Source: Candidatus Avidehalobacter gallistercoris
Lineage (GTDB): Bacteria > Bacillota > Dehalobacteriia > UBA4068 > UBA4997
Direction: 5' to 3'
NCBI GenBank assembly: GCA_018715045.1
Contig: DVMH01000021.1
Coordinates: 23,515-87,514 of the forward strand
DNA length: 64,000 nucleotides
Shown in pieces: positions 25,230 to 34,191 of this stretch. The notes below the pieces were generated by a model, which saw nothing but the letters and a program-made list of their open reading frames with translations, was not told where the DNA came from and ran no database searches. The translations under genes and the position numbers were made by a program. Position 1 is the first letter of the stretch, and each line of letters begins with the position of its first letter.

Positions 25230-25264
25230 CGCGCGCCGTAAGCGAAACCGCGACCGGCGCGTGT
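25229..25264 (+). other. Strong hairpin upstream of the polyG promoter
   Basis: ACGCGCGCCG (25229-25238) pairs with CGGCGCGTGT (25255-25264) with one G-U, right at the chaperone extension stop. There is no T-run, so it is not a standard terminator. It may shield transcripts or stabilise RNA ends between the tail genes and the inserted cassette. Confidence 0.45.
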
Positions 25265-25320
25265 CTGCGGCTCTGCCCGCCCGTCACGGCAAAATTAACA
25301 AAATGTTCACTTTTTAAGCC

Positions 25321-25347
25321 TTGACAAATAGGGGGGGGGGGTATAAT
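25321..25347 (+). promoter_or_regulatory. Promoter with G11 spacer (putative phase-variable promoter)
   Basis: Perfect TTGACA at 25321-25326 and perfect TATAAT at 25342-25347. The 15-bp spacer is AATA followed by eleven G (25331-25341). Both boxes are consensus, but the spacing is two bases short of the optimal 17. Slippage in the G tract would change the spacing and thereby promoter strength, the mechanism used by several bacterial surface genes. It drives the two-gene cassette at 25393-26312. Confidence 0.82.
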
Positions 25348-25392
25348 TTTAAGTGTTTACCCTTTTTTCTTTTGCGAATGGAGGCGGCTCTG

Positions 25393-25785
25393 ATGGGAAT
25401 TTTCAGCAAGAAAAGCAAAGATACCGCAAGGGCTATGTTTTATGACGGCGAACTGCAAGGGTTTACCGCAAACACACCTTGTACTTTCCGCGCTGACATC
25501 ACGGATTTACTCATATCACGCATTAACCCGGTTGTGCAGGCTGCGCTGCCGCTTGAACGCATCAAGACGGCAGAAATCATGCCGGAGGCAGATTATATGC
25601 GGCTGCACAAGGGCGTGGACACGGCGCAGGTCAAACTGCCCCGCTGGACGCTGCGGATCGTTTACACGGCGCAGGACGGCGCAGAAAAGGAACTTGTTTT
25701 CTGGTTTGTCACGCAGGACTACAAGGGCGTTAAGGGGCTTGTGGAGCTGATCCAGCCCGCTGCGCCCGCATCGTACACGCTGTAA
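25393..25785 (+). CDS. Cassette protein 1: probable PH-like beta domain (moron)
   Basis: 130 residues from the ATG at 25393, eight bases after GGAGG; the frame is open to 25321, but that part is the promoter. The protein starts MGIFSKKSKDTARAMFYDGE. It alternates strands and ends in a helix (WTLRIVYTAQDGAEKELVFWF, then GLVELIQ), the layout of small bacterial PH-like domains with a basic N-terminus. That fold is an inference from pattern only. It is not a normal tail gene: it interrupts the chaperone/tape-measure order and has its own promoter and terminator. Stop overlaps the next start (TAATG). Confidence 0.65.
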   Translation: MGIFSKKSKDTARAMFYDGELQGFTANTPCTFRADITDLLISRINPVVQAALPLERIKTAEIMPEADYMRLHKGVDTAQVKLPRWTLRIVYTAQDGAEKELVFWFVTQDYKGVKGLVELIQPAAPASYTL

Positions 25786-26312
25786 TGTTCTGGCGCAAGA
25801 AACGAAAACCGCCTGCACCGTCCGCTGGCGAGGTTATCATCCAGAACATACGCGCCAACGGATACGATTTTGAAGTGCAGGAACAGGAGCGGCTCTTTGC
25901 CGATGCTTTGGGGCAGCAACTGCTTGCGGCGGGATTGCTGCCCCAGAGCATAATGTTTGAACGTATGGCGTGGGGCGGCTTTAACGTGTACTACGGCGAG
26001 GGGCTTTACGTGGGTAAAATCTGCCTTCGTATCCTGCCTGACAAGTGGGCGGTGAAACGCGCCGGCGCCACACGGGCAAGCCGCGTGTTTGACACGAAAG
26101 ACGCCGCAGAGGCATACGCTGCCGACCGGCAAGGCTATAAAATCGAACGCCGCGAGGGCGGGCAGCTGTACGCCATGCAGTACCTCCGGGGGCTGTACAC
26201 CGTCAAAGACATGGAAAGCCCCACGTTTGAGGAATGCGTGGCGGCGATCCCGCGCTGGATCACTTACATACAAAAGCAAAGCGCGGCAATGCGCAGGGCT
26301 TTGAAACCCTAA
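25785..26312 (+). CDS. Cassette protein 2: unknown function (moron)
   Basis: 175 residues with a basic start (MFWRKKRKPP), a helical part (EVQEQERLFADALGQQLLAAGLL) and a mixed beta part (NVYYGEGLYVGKICLRILPDKW) and a C-terminal helix (WITYIQKQSAAMRRAL). No signal peptide, membrane segment or catalytic motif was recognised. It is translationally coupled to protein 1 and followed by an intrinsic terminator, so the two are expressed as one unit. A lysogenic-conversion or superinfection-exclusion role is plausible from context, not shown. Confidence 0.62.
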   Translation: MFWRKKRKPPAPSAGEVIIQNIRANGYDFEVQEQERLFADALGQQLLAAGLLPQSIMFERMAWGGFNVYYGEGLYVGKICLRILPDKWAVKRAGATRASRVFDTKDAAEAYAADRQGYKIERREGGQLYAMQYLRGLYTVKDMESPTFEECVAAIPRWITYIQKQSAAMRRALKP

Positions 26313-26325
26313 AATTGAAAACGCT

Positions 26326-26358
26326 AACCGTCCTCCAGACACGGAGGGCGGTTTTATT
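26326..26358 (+). terminator. Intrinsic terminator closing the inserted cassette
   Basis: AACCGTCCTCC (26326-26336) pairs with GGAGGGCGGTT (26343-26353) around a six-base loop, followed by TTATTAT. It separates the cassette from the tape-measure gene that starts at 26384. Confidence 0.8.
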
Positions 26359-26383
26359 ATACCCAGAAAGGAGGCGCAAAGCT

Positions 26384-28525
26384 ATGGCAACCATACAGTC
26401 CCAGCTGCGGCTGAATGACGGCATGAGCGCGGTACTGCGCAACGTGACCGCCGCCCTGGACACCTGCCTGCGCAGTTTTGAAGAAATGCGGGCGGCAAGC
26501 GGATCGGCAATGGACGTTTCCGCAATCGCGGAGGCGCGGGTGGAGCTGCTGTCTGCGAACAACACCATTGAACAGATGGAACGAAACAGCAGGGACGCGG
26601 AAAACGCCCAGCGCGGCTACAACCGCGCGGTGCAGGCCGGCAATAGCTCGCTTGACGGTATGTTGAGCAAGGTCAAGGGCGTTGTGGCTACCCTTGCGGC
26701 GGCGTCCGGCGTCCGCAACCTGATCGGCACGTCCGACCAGATGGCGGGCGCCACCGCCCGCCTGTCCCTCATTGTGGACGACCAGAACAGCGTGGAAAGC
26801 CTGCAACAAAAGATATTTGCCTCCGCGCAGGCAAGCCGGGGCGCGTACCTGGACGTTATGGACACGGTGGGCAAGCTGGGATTGACCGCCGGGGACGCAT
26901 TCACCGGCAACGATGAAATGATCCGTTTTGCCCAGCTTATGAACCAGAACTTTATCATTGCAGGCGCGTCTGCTACGGAACAGTCCAGCGCAATGTACCA
27001 GCTTACGCAGGCTATGGCGGCGGGCAAACTGCAAGGGGACGAATACCGATCCATCATTGAAAACGCCCCGCTGCTGGCAAACAGCATTGAGGACTATATG
27101 CGAAACGTGCAGGGCGCAACCGGCAGTATGAAAGACTGGGCGGCCGAGGGGCTTTTGACTTCGGACGTTATCAAAGCCGCCCTCTTTTCGTCTGCGGACG
27201 AAATAGAGGCGCGGTTTGCCCAGATGCCGCGCACCTGGTCACAAAACTGGACAATGATGAAAAACAACGCGCTGATCGCGCTCCAGCCCCTGTACAACTA
27301 CATAGGGCAGCTGGCGAACGATCCGCGCGTTTTGACTGCGATCAACGAAATCACAGGGGCGATCAGCGGTATTGCCCAGATTGCCATCCCCGTCATTGAC
27401 CTTATCGTGTCCGGGCTTGTCTGGACGGGGGAAAATCTGGAATGGATCATGCCCCTGCTGCTGGGCGTTGCGGCGGCGTATGTGCTGATACACGGGGCTG
27501 TAGCGGTGTACAACACCGTGACCGCGATCAGCAACGGGCTGCAAGCCGTTGCCGCTGCGAGGTCTGCCTTTAAGGCTGGCGCAAGCATTGCAGAGGCAGC
27601 GGCTACGACCACCGCCACAGGGGCGCAGGTGGGGCTGAACGCTGCCCTTTACGCCTGCCCTATTGTCTGGATACTTCTCATCATTATTGCCGTTATCGCG
27701 GCGATCTACGGGGTTGTGGCGGCTATTAACCACCTGACCGGCAGCACGTTGAGCGCAACCGGCATTATAGCGGGCGCGTTCATGGTTGCCTTTGCCTTTA
27801 TCGGAAATATCCTGATTGCCGCATACAACCTTGTGGTTGACGTGTTCGTGCTGATCTACAACCTTGTGGCAGAGGTTGCAAACTTCATCGGCAACGTGTT
27901 TGTAGACCCTATCGGCGCGGTCTGCCGCCTGTTCTTCGGGCTGGCAGACACGGTGCTGGGCATTCTGCAAGCCCTTGCATCCGCAATCGATGCTATTTTC
28001 GGCTCCAACCTTGCGGGCGCGGTGCAGGGCTGGCGCGACAGCCTGGGCGGCTGGGTAGATGACACGTTCGGACAGGGCGAGGAGGTCATGGCAAAACTGA
28101 ACGCCGACGACCTCAAACTGGATCGCTTTGAATATGGCGCCGCCTGGGATTTAGGCTATAACGCCGGCGCCGGTTTGGAGGCAAGTATTGGCGATATGTT
28201 CAGTTTTGACCCGTCCAGCCTGACCACGGGCTTTGATCCCAAATCCGTGGATATGAGCGGCTACCAGCCCGCGCTGGACGGTATCAACGACAACACCGGC
28301 AGCACGGCGGCGTCCCTGAAAAACATGAGCGAGGATGTGGCGTATATGCGCGATATTGCAGAACGCGAGGCGATCAACCGCTTTACGACCGCAGAACTGC
28401 ACATTGACATGACGGGAATGAATAACCGTTTTGAAAACGACATGGACGTTGACGGCGTGATCGACCGTTTTGTTACCGGCGTGACCGAGGCGCTGGACGT
28501 TGCCGGAGAGGGGGTGCATCCATAA
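26384..28525 (+). CDS. Tail tape measure protein
   Basis: 713 residues from the ATG at 26384 after AAAGGAGGCG; in-frame starts upstream lie across the terminator. The N-terminal helices (about 1-110) lead into the tape-measure core, whose GDEYRSIIENAPLLANSIEDYM is a strongly conserved segment. A large hydrophobic zone with several membrane-like helices spans about residues 320-560 (PLLLGVAAAYVLIHGAVAVY, IVWILLIIIAVIAAIYGVVA). It sets tail length and probably helps DNA cross the cell membrane. A short tape measure predicts a short tail. Confidence 0.9.
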   Translation: MATIQSQLRLNDGMSAVLRNVTAALDTCLRSFEEMRAASGSAMDVSAIAEARVELLSANNTIEQMERNSRDAENAQRGYNRAVQAGNSSLDGMLSKVKGVVATLAAASGVRNLIGTSDQMAGATARLSLIVDDQNSVESLQQKIFASAQASRGAYLDVMDTVGKLGLTAGDAFTGNDEMIRFAQLMNQNFIIAGASATEQSSAMYQLTQAMAAGKLQGDEYRSIIENAPLLANSIEDYMRNVQGATGSMKDWAAEGLLTSDVIKAALFSSADEIEARFAQMPRTWSQNWTMMKNNALIALQPLYNYIGQLANDPRVLTAINEITGAISGIAQIAIPVIDLIVSGLVWTGENLEWIMPLLLGVAAAYVLIHGAVAVYNTVTAISNGLQAVAAARSAFKAGASIAEAAATTTATGAQVGLNAALYACPIVWILLIIIAVIAAIYGVVAAINHLTGSTLSATGIIAGAFMVAFAFIGNILIAAYNLVVDVFVLIYNLVAEVANFIGNVFVDPIGAVCRLFFGLADTVLGILQALASAIDAIFGSNLAGAVQGWRDSLGGWVDDTFGQGEEVMAKLNADDLKLDRFEYGAAWDLGYNAGAGLEASIGDMFSFDPSSLTTGFDPKSVDMSGYQPALDGINDNTGSTAASLKNMSEDVAYMRDIAEREAINRFTTAELHIDMTGMNNRFENDMDVDGVIDRFVTGVTEALDVAGEGVHP

Positions 28526-29194
28526 ATGGCATATACCATGTACTTGAACGGGGTGCAGATGCCCGTCACCCCCAGCAAGCTGACTGTTAAAATCAAGGGG
28601 CAAAACAAAACGCTGAACCTGGTAAATGACGGGGAGATCAATTTTCTGCGATCCCCCGGCCTTACGGAAATTACGGTTGAGGTGCTGCTGCCTATGCTGC
28701 AAGCCTACCACTTTGCAAGCTACCCCAGCGGCTACCAGCCGCCCGACTATTACCTGTCTGCCTTTGAACGCATGATCGCAGGGAAAACGCCGGGGCAGTT
28801 TATCCTGTCCCGGTACGCCCCTGCGGGCGGCAGGCTGTACGACACAAACCTGCGGGTAAGCCTGGAAAGCTACAACATTGTGGAGGACGCCAGCAATGGC
28901 CCGGACGTTACCGTGTCGCTGACCCTCAAGCAGTATAAGGCGTTCGGCACGAAAACGGTTAAGCTGGTGGAGCCTACGGTTGCCGTGGTGGAAAAGCCGC
29001 GCGAAACGGACAACGCGCCGAAAAAGGAAAACAAGGCGAAAACCTACACCGTGAAAAGCGGCGATTGCCTCTGGAACATTGCCAAAAAGTACTACGGCAA
29101 CGGGGCGAAATACACGCAGATTTTTAACGCGAACAAAGACAAGATCAGCAACCCCAACCTGATCTATCCGGGGCAGGTGTTGACGATACCATGA
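28526..29194 (+). CDS. LysM-containing baseplate hub protein (XkdP-like)
   Basis: 222 residues. The N-terminal part (YLNGVQMPVTPSKLTVKIKG onward) is the XkdP/tail-hub domain. The C-terminal 50 residues are one LysM module (YTVKSGDCLWNIAKKYYGNG, ending NLIYPGQVLTIP) that binds peptidoglycan. It helps anchor the baseplate at the cell wall. The gene begins immediately after the tape-measure stop and overlaps the next gene by four bases. Confidence 0.9.
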   Translation: MAYTMYLNGVQMPVTPSKLTVKIKGQNKTLNLVNDGEINFLRSPGLTEITVEVLLPMLQAYHFASYPSGYQPPDYYLSAFERMIAGKTPGQFILSRYAPAGGRLYDTNLRVSLESYNIVEDASNGPDVTVSLTLKQYKAFGTKTVKLVEPTVAVVEKPRETDNAPKKENKAKTYTVKSGDCLWNIAKKYYGNGAKYTQIFNANKDKISNPNLIYPGQVLTIP

Positions 29195-30150
29195 AAATTG
29201 ACCTTTTGATCCAGCACGGCAACACCCTGCAATATCCCGCCGTATCGGAGGGTATCGAGTGGCAGCTGGAACGGCAGGGATCACCCGGCAAGCTGACGTT
29301 TACGGTGGTGAAAGACGAAACGCTGAACTTTGCCGAGGGCGATCCCGTCAAGCTGACCGTGGACGGCACCGATGTGTTTTACGGCTTTGTGTTCACCAAA
29401 AAGCGCACCAAAGAACAGACCATTGACGTAACCGCCTATGATCAGCTCCGCTACCTGAAAAACAAGGACACTTACGTGTACGAAAACAAGACCGCCACGG
29501 AAGTGATCCAGATGATCGCGGCAGACTTCAAGCTGAACACCGGGACGCTGGAGGACACGGGTTATAAGATCGGCTCCCGCACCGAGGACGACACCACCCT
29601 GTTTGACATTATCCAGAATGCGCTGGACGAAACGCTGACCGCGAAAAAACAGCTTTACGTGCTGTACGACGACGTGGGCAAACTGACCCTGCGCAACATT
29701 GAAAGCATGAAACTGGATTTTCTGCTGGACAGCGAGGTGCTGGAAAACTACGACTACAAAAGCACCATTGACGACAGCACCTATAACCAGATCAAGGTGG
29801 TGCATGAGGACAGCGACGCCGGCAAGCGCAGCATTTACATTGCCAAAGACAGCAGCCACATCAACGAATGGGGCGTTTTGCAGCTCACGGAAAGCGTGGA
29901 GGAAAAGACCAACGCGCAGGCAAAGGCTGACGGGCTTTTAGCATTATATAACACCAAAACCCGAACGTTGACCGCATCCAACGTGCTGGGAGACGTCCGG
30001 GTGCGGGCAGGCAGCTCCATTGTGGTTATGCTGAACCTGGGGGACATTGTGGTGCAAAACTACATGGTTGTGGAAAGCGTCCGGCACACGTTCAACGAAC
30101 AACAGCACCTTATGGAATTAAAATTGAGGGGAGGTACGTTTATTGTCTAA
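29191..30150 (+). CDS. Baseplate hub protein (XkdQ / gpD-like)
   Basis: 319 residues with the XkdQ pattern: an N-terminal beta domain (EGIEWQLERQGSPGKLTFTV), DPVKLTVDGTDVFYGFVFTKKR and NATDYDQL-like YDQLRYLKNKDTYVYENKTA. It is the hub of the baseplate, equivalent to gpD/gp27. ATGA overlap upstream and eight-base overlap with the XkdR-like gene downstream. Confidence 0.88.
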   Translation: MKIDLLIQHGNTLQYPAVSEGIEWQLERQGSPGKLTFTVVKDETLNFAEGDPVKLTVDGTDVFYGFVFTKKRTKEQTIDVTAYDQLRYLKNKDTYVYENKTATEVIQMIAADFKLNTGTLEDTGYKIGSRTEDDTTLFDIIQNALDETLTAKKQLYVLYDDVGKLTLRNIESMKLDFLLDSEVLENYDYKSTIDDSTYNQIKVVHEDSDAGKRSIYIAKDSSHINEWGVLQLTESVEEKTNAQAKADGLLALYNTKTRTLTASNVLGDVRVRAGSSIVVMLNLGDIVVQNYMVVESVRHTFNEQQHLMELKLRGGTFIV

Positions 30151-30532
30151 AGAAACTGAAATGATTAACGCGATCAAGCGCGCGGCAACTGACGCGGTGA
30201 ACGCAGGCAAGCCCTTTGCCCTGACACGCGGGCAGGTCACAAAGACCTCCCCGCTGACCATTCAGGTTGACCAAAAGCTGATCCTCGGCCCCGCGCAGCT
30301 GCTTTTGACCAACGCCGTGCGGGACTATTCCGTGGACATGACCGTGGATCACCTGACGGAAAACACGAGCGGCGGCGCGGGCGATGCGGCGTTTGCCGCC
30401 CACAACCATGCCTACAAGGGGCGCAAGACGTTCCGCGTGCACCTGGGGCTGAAAGCGGGCGAATGGGTGCTTTTGCTGCGTATCCAGGGCGGGCAGCAGT
30501 ACCTCGTGCTTGACAGAGTGGAGGCGCCGTAA
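30143..30532 (+). CDS. DUF2577 baseplate protein (XkdR-like)
   Basis: 129 residues from a TTG at 30143 after GGGGAGG. The middle HNHAYKG-like segment (FAAHNHAYKGRKTFRVHLGLKAGEW) is the DUF2577 core. The family lies between XkdQ and XkdS in PBSX-like phages and is part of the central spike/hub. Ends in TAATG with the next gene. Confidence 0.85.
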   Translation: MSKETEMINAIKRAATDAVNAGKPFALTRGQVTKTSPLTIQVDQKLILGPAQLLLTNAVRDYSVDMTVDHLTENTSGGAGDAAFAAHNHAYKGRKTFRVHLGLKAGEWVLLLRIQGGQQYLVLDRVEAP

Positions 30533-30936
30533 TGATACCACAGACAAACAGCGACATTGACCTGATCGCTTTTACAGAACAGGAATACCCCAGCTACACG
30601 TTTAAGCTGGATATGGAACAGGGGCGCATCAGCGGGTACACCGACCAGCAGGAGGCAATGAAACAGGCCATTTATTTGATCCTGTTCACTGAACGCTACA
30701 CCTACCCCATTTATTCGTGGAATTACGGGGTTGAGCTTGCCGACCTGTTCGGCACACCCACCACCTACGCCCTGCCCGAAATCAAGCGGCGCATTACTGA
30801 GGCGCTGCTTATGGACGACCGCATAGAAAGCGTGGATAACTGGCAGTTTTCCGTAAACCGCCAGAAAGTCCACGCTACTTTTACGGCGTATACCGTCTTT
30901 GGCGAGGTTGACGCAGAAATGGAGGTGAATATCTGA
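30532..30936 (+). CDS. DUF2634 baseplate wedge protein (XkdS, gp25-like)
   Basis: 134 residues. DMEQGRISGYTDQQEAMKQAIYLILFTERY, then PIYSWNYGVELADLFG, are typical of the gp25-like/DUF2634 family with its EPR-like core. It builds the baseplate wedge. Coupled to XkdR and to baseplate J (TGATG). Confidence 0.88.
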   Translation: MIPQTNSDIDLIAFTEQEYPSYTFKLDMEQGRISGYTDQQEAMKQAIYLILFTERYTYPIYSWNYGVELADLFGTPTTYALPEIKRRITEALLMDDRIESVDNWQFSVNRQKVHATFTAYTVFGEVDAEMEVNI

Positions 30937-32159
30937 TGCCAACATACCCGTATGAAAACGAAACCTACGAGGAAATTATGAGCCGCATTCTGGCACGTGT
31001 ACCGGACAACCTGGACAAGCGCGAGGGATCGATGATCTGGAACGCCACCGGGCCGGCAAGCGTAGAAATGGCTATTTTGTACACAGCACTGGACTTTATC
31101 CTGCAAGCCACCTTTGCGGACACCGCCCCGCGCGATTACCTGATCCTGCGGGCGGCAGAGCGCGGCTTGTCACCGAAACCCGCCACCTATGCGGTGCTGC
31201 GGGCTGATTTTAACCAGTCCGTGCCAATCGGCACCCGGTTTTCCCTGGATACCCTCAACTATGTGGTAACAGAGCGCATGACGGACGCGGACACGCCCAC
31301 AACGGTTGCGTTCCGCGTCCAGTGCGAAACCGTAGGGACGGCGGGCAATACAAAGTTTGGCACCCTGATCCCCATCGAATATGTGGACGGGCTGACCTAT
31401 GCGGAACTGGTGGAACTGCTGATCCCCGGCGCGGAGGAAGAAGAAACCGAGGCATTCCGGCAGCGGTACATCGACAGCCTGACCTCGCAGGCGTTCGGCG
31501 GCAATCAGGCAGACTACAAGGAAAAGGTGCTTGCCCTGCCGGGGGTGGGCGCGGTCAAAGTATTTGCCGTGTGGAACGGCGGCATTGAACCCTCCAGCAT
31601 GATCCCCTCCGCTGCGGTCACAGAATGGTATAACGGCGTGATCGGCGGGCTTTCCACGGAGGTTGCCGCATGGCTTACAGCGGTGTATACCGCCGCCCTA
31701 AACGTCATGCTGACCGTGGGCGGCACGGTGCGGCTGGTCATTATGGACAGCGCCCACGCCGTCCCGGACGAGGTGCTGATTGCAGACGTACAGGAGGCAA
31801 TCGACCCGCCTGGTATGCAGGGGGACGGACTGGGCATTGCGCCAATCGGCCATGTTGTCAGCGTGGCGGGCGTGGAAAGCCAGACCATAAATATTGCCCT
31901 CACACTGGAATATCAAAGCGGCTGGGACTGGGACGGCGTAAAGTCCTATGTAGAAAACACCGTCGACGCCTATTTTCAAGAGCTTGCCGAGGACTGGCAG
32001 AACAGCACGGAGCTGGTTGTCCGCATTGCCCAGATCGAAACCCGCGTACTGACCTGCCCCGGCATTGTGGACGTGCAGGACACGCTGCTGAACGGGCAGA
32101 CGGAAAACATCACGTTGGACGAGGTGCATATCCCGGTAAGGGGTGAGATCAGTGGATAG
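30936..32159 (+). CDS. Baseplate J protein (XkdT-like)
   Basis: 407 residues. YEEIMSRILARVPDNLDKREGS followed by DTAPRDYLILRAAERGLSP is the standard Baseplate_J N-terminus; the C-terminus has INIALTLEYQSGWDWDGVKS. Baseplate J forms the wedge edge that triggers sheath contraction. Overlaps the next gene by eight bases. Confidence 0.92.
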   Translation: MPTYPYENETYEEIMSRILARVPDNLDKREGSMIWNATGPASVEMAILYTALDFILQATFADTAPRDYLILRAAERGLSPKPATYAVLRADFNQSVPIGTRFSLDTLNYVVTERMTDADTPTTVAFRVQCETVGTAGNTKFGTLIPIEYVDGLTYAELVELLIPGAEEEETEAFRQRYIDSLTSQAFGGNQADYKEKVLALPGVGAVKVFAVWNGGIEPSSMIPSAAVTEWYNGVIGGLSTEVAAWLTAVYTAALNVMLTVGGTVRLVIMDSAHAVPDEVLIADVQEAIDPPGMQGDGLGIAPIGHVVSVAGVESQTINIALTLEYQSGWDWDGVKSYVENTVDAYFQELAEDWQNSTELVVRIAQIETRVLTCPGIVDVQDTLLNGQTENITLDEVHIPVRGEISG

Positions 32160-32769
32160 ACAGATCATTGATTACCTGCCCTACGTGCTGCGGGATGTGG
32201 TGGAATACCGGCAGCTTATGGAGGCTGAACAACCCGAACTTGCCGCCTTATGGGCGGCGCAGGACAAAGTGCTTGCAGATCAATACATCGTCACAGCGAC
32301 CGAATACGGCATAAGCCGCTGGGAGGCGATACTGGGCATTTACCCAAAGGACACGGACGGACTGGAAATGCGCCGCGCCCGTATTCTTTCCATGTTGCAG
32401 CTGAAACTGCCCTACACCAAACGCTGGCTTGCAAACTGGCTCAACGACCTTTGCGGCGCCGGCAACTACGACCTTGCGATCACGGCGTACTCAATCGTTA
32501 TCGATCTGGGCTACGACCTGATCCCGGAGGCTGAAAAGCTGGCGGGCGATATTTACACCATGCTGGCGGCTGTGCGCCCCGCAAACATGGTGCTGGAACT
32601 TAACGGTATGCGGAATATAAGCGGCGCGGCGAATGTTGCCGCGATTACCGAGTGCGCACTGGACATGGAAGTATGGCCGGCGCAGGCTGAACTGGACAGC
32701 AGCGGCGGCGTACAGATAACCGGCTATACGGAGTATGTGTACACAGCGGACGCATACCCGGTTGCTTAA
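32152..32769 (+). CDS. DUF2313 tail protein (XkdU/YmfQ-like)
   Basis: 205 residues from a GTG at 32152, eight bases after AGGGG; a GTG at 32143 would also be in frame. IIDYLPYVLRDVVEYRQLM, then GISRWEAILGIYPKDTDGLEMRRARIL, are typical of the family. It links the baseplate wedge to tail fibres (Mu gp48-like). The stop is followed by AAAGGAGG for the fibre gene. Confidence 0.88.
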   Translation: MDRQIIDYLPYVLRDVVEYRQLMEAEQPELAALWAAQDKVLADQYIVTATEYGISRWEAILGIYPKDTDGLEMRRARILSMLQLKLPYTKRWLANWLNDLCGAGNYDLAITAYSIVIDLGYDLIPEAEKLAGDIYTMLAAVRPANMVLELNGMRNISGAANVAAITECALDMEVWPAQAELDSSGGVQITGYTEYVYTADAYPVA

Positions 32770-32786
32770 AGGAGGATATGCAAAAA

Positions 32787-33581
32787 ATGGCTGAACAACT
32801 TTACTGCACCGTTGTAACGGACGTGGGATCGGCAAAGATTACGCAGGCAATCCAAAGCGGCGATCCCTACATGATTGTAAACGCCGCCGTTGGCGATGGC
32901 GGCGGCGCGTACTATATGCCCACCCCTGCCCAGACGGAGCTGCGGCGCGAGGTTTGGCGCGGGCAGATTGCCGCCTGTGAAATCGACCAGAACTCCCCCA
33001 ATATGCTGAACGTCAAGTTTATTATCCCGCCCGATGTGGGCGGCTGGACAGTGCGCGAGGCGTGTCTTTTGGACATTGACGGCGGGATGCTGGCAGTGTG
33101 CAATCTGCCGGACACCCAAAAGGCGGTTTACAGCGTGGGCACCACCGGCAAGCTCACCATCGTTATGCACATTGTGGTTACGGATGCGGGCGTTTTGCAG
33201 TTTGAAATTCACCCCGAACTGGAAAGCGTTTCCCGCGAGGAAATGAACACCGCCATTGCCATGCACGATGCAAGCCCTACCGCCCACTCCGACCTGCGGG
33301 CGCAGATCGATACCACGATCCAGTCTGCCATTGCGAACTTTTACACAAAGGACGAAACGGACGACCTGATAAGCGATGCTATCTATGCCCACGACACCGG
33401 CGCAGATGCCCACGGCGATGTGCGGGCCGGCGTTGCTGGACTGGACAGCCGCGTGTCCGCGCTGGAAGTCATCGTGGGCGGCGGCATTTCCACGAACCCC
33501 TTTAACGTTACGTTCCTGTCCCTGTCCGGCGTGACGGTCACAGGCGTATGGAACAAGACGCAGGGGAGGATTGAGTTTTAA
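32787..33581 (+). CDS. Phage tail-collar fibre protein (DUF3751-like)
   Basis: 264 residues from the ATG at 32787; an ATG at 32778 is too close to the GGAGG. The N-terminus (LYCTVVTDVGSAKITQAIQSG, then VNAAVGDGGGAYYMPTPAQTELRREVWRG) is the tail-collar fibre domain that attaches fibres to the baseplate. The C-terminus has helical SPTAHSDLRAQIDTTIQSAI-type repeats and a short beta tip. It is only half the usual fibre length. The receptor-binding role may have passed to the DGR-diversified protein downstream. Confidence 0.85.
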   Translation: MAEQLYCTVVTDVGSAKITQAIQSGDPYMIVNAAVGDGGGAYYMPTPAQTELRREVWRGQIAACEIDQNSPNMLNVKFIIPPDVGGWTVREACLLDIDGGMLAVCNLPDTQKAVYSVGTTGKLTIVMHIVVTDAGVLQFEIHPELESVSREEMNTAIAMHDASPTAHSDLRAQIDTTIQSAIANFYTKDETDDLISDAIYAHDTGADAHGDVRAGVAGLDSRVSALEVIVGGGISTNPFNVTFLSLSGVTVTGVWNKTQGRIEF

Positions 33582-34051
33582 TGGCAAGTTTTCAGGCGAT
33601 CCCAAAGGCAAAAGACTTGCTGGACTATACAATGGAACGCACGACCGCCAAAGAGGCGGCGGGCAGCACAAAGCCGCGTTTTCCCAAAAGCCAGTCGTTT
33701 GGTTACTGCAAGGCTTTACGGGACGCGGCTTTGTCCATTCTGGAGCGCATACAGGCCGCAAACGATTACTACTTTGAAACCCAGTTTGAGGAACGGCTGA
33801 TCGCGCTGGACGAGGTGCTGCAAAAATGCGGCCTTATGCTGCACCTGATCGATCTGTCCCTGAAACGGGGATATATCACAGACGATCAGGCGCATTACTG
33901 GACGGAGATGGTTTTATCTGTCAAACGTCCTGTTTTTCTGTGGCGCAAGAATGACGGCAACCGCGCCGCAACGCTGCGGGCAGAAAAGCAGGCGGCTGAA
34001 ACGGCGCAGATGGCTGAAATCCTGCGCAAGATTATGAGTAATACGGGCTAA
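33581..34051 (+). CDS. avd: Avd-like four-helix-bundle protein (DGR accessory)
   Basis: 156 residues, nearly all helical, with the Avd/23S-intervening-sequence-like pattern: KAKDLLDYTMERTTA, RFPKSQSFGYCKALRDAALSI, then LIALDEVLQKCGLMLHLIDLSLKRGYI and YWTEMVLSVKRPVFLWRKND. In diversity-generating retroelements Avd is a basic pentamer that binds the template RNA and the reverse transcriptase and is needed for mutagenic cDNA synthesis. The gene begins in a TAATG overlap with the fibre gene. The template repeat starts 39 bases after its stop and the RT follows. Confidence 0.85.
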   Translation: MASFQAIPKAKDLLDYTMERTTAKEAAGSTKPRFPKSQSFGYCKALRDAALSILERIQAANDYYFETQFEERLIALDEVLQKCGLMLHLIDLSLKRGYITDDQAHYWTEMVLSVKRPVFLWRKNDGNRAATLRAEKQAAETAQMAEILRKIMSNTG

Positions 34052-34089
34052 CGCCTGTTTTTACTGGGGTATAGTCCGTTAATTGCTAC

Positions 34090-34191
34090 CGCTCCCCGAA
34101 CACGAACAACACCAACAACGCCTACTACCTGAACACTAATGGCAATGTGAACAACAACAACTGCTCCAATACCAACGGCGCCCGCCCCGCT
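34090..34191 (+). repeat. DGR template repeat (TR)
   Basis: 102-bp copy of 35900-36001. In the frame of the target gene it has fourteen AAC/AAT codons, the AAY codons that DGRs use because A-to-N changes give many amino acids but no stop. It ends in the GC-rich GGCGCCCGCCCCGCT shared with the variable repeat, as expected at the 3' end where cDNA synthesis starts. 13 differences from the variable repeat: 12 at template A, one T-to-G at 34126. Confidence 0.93.
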
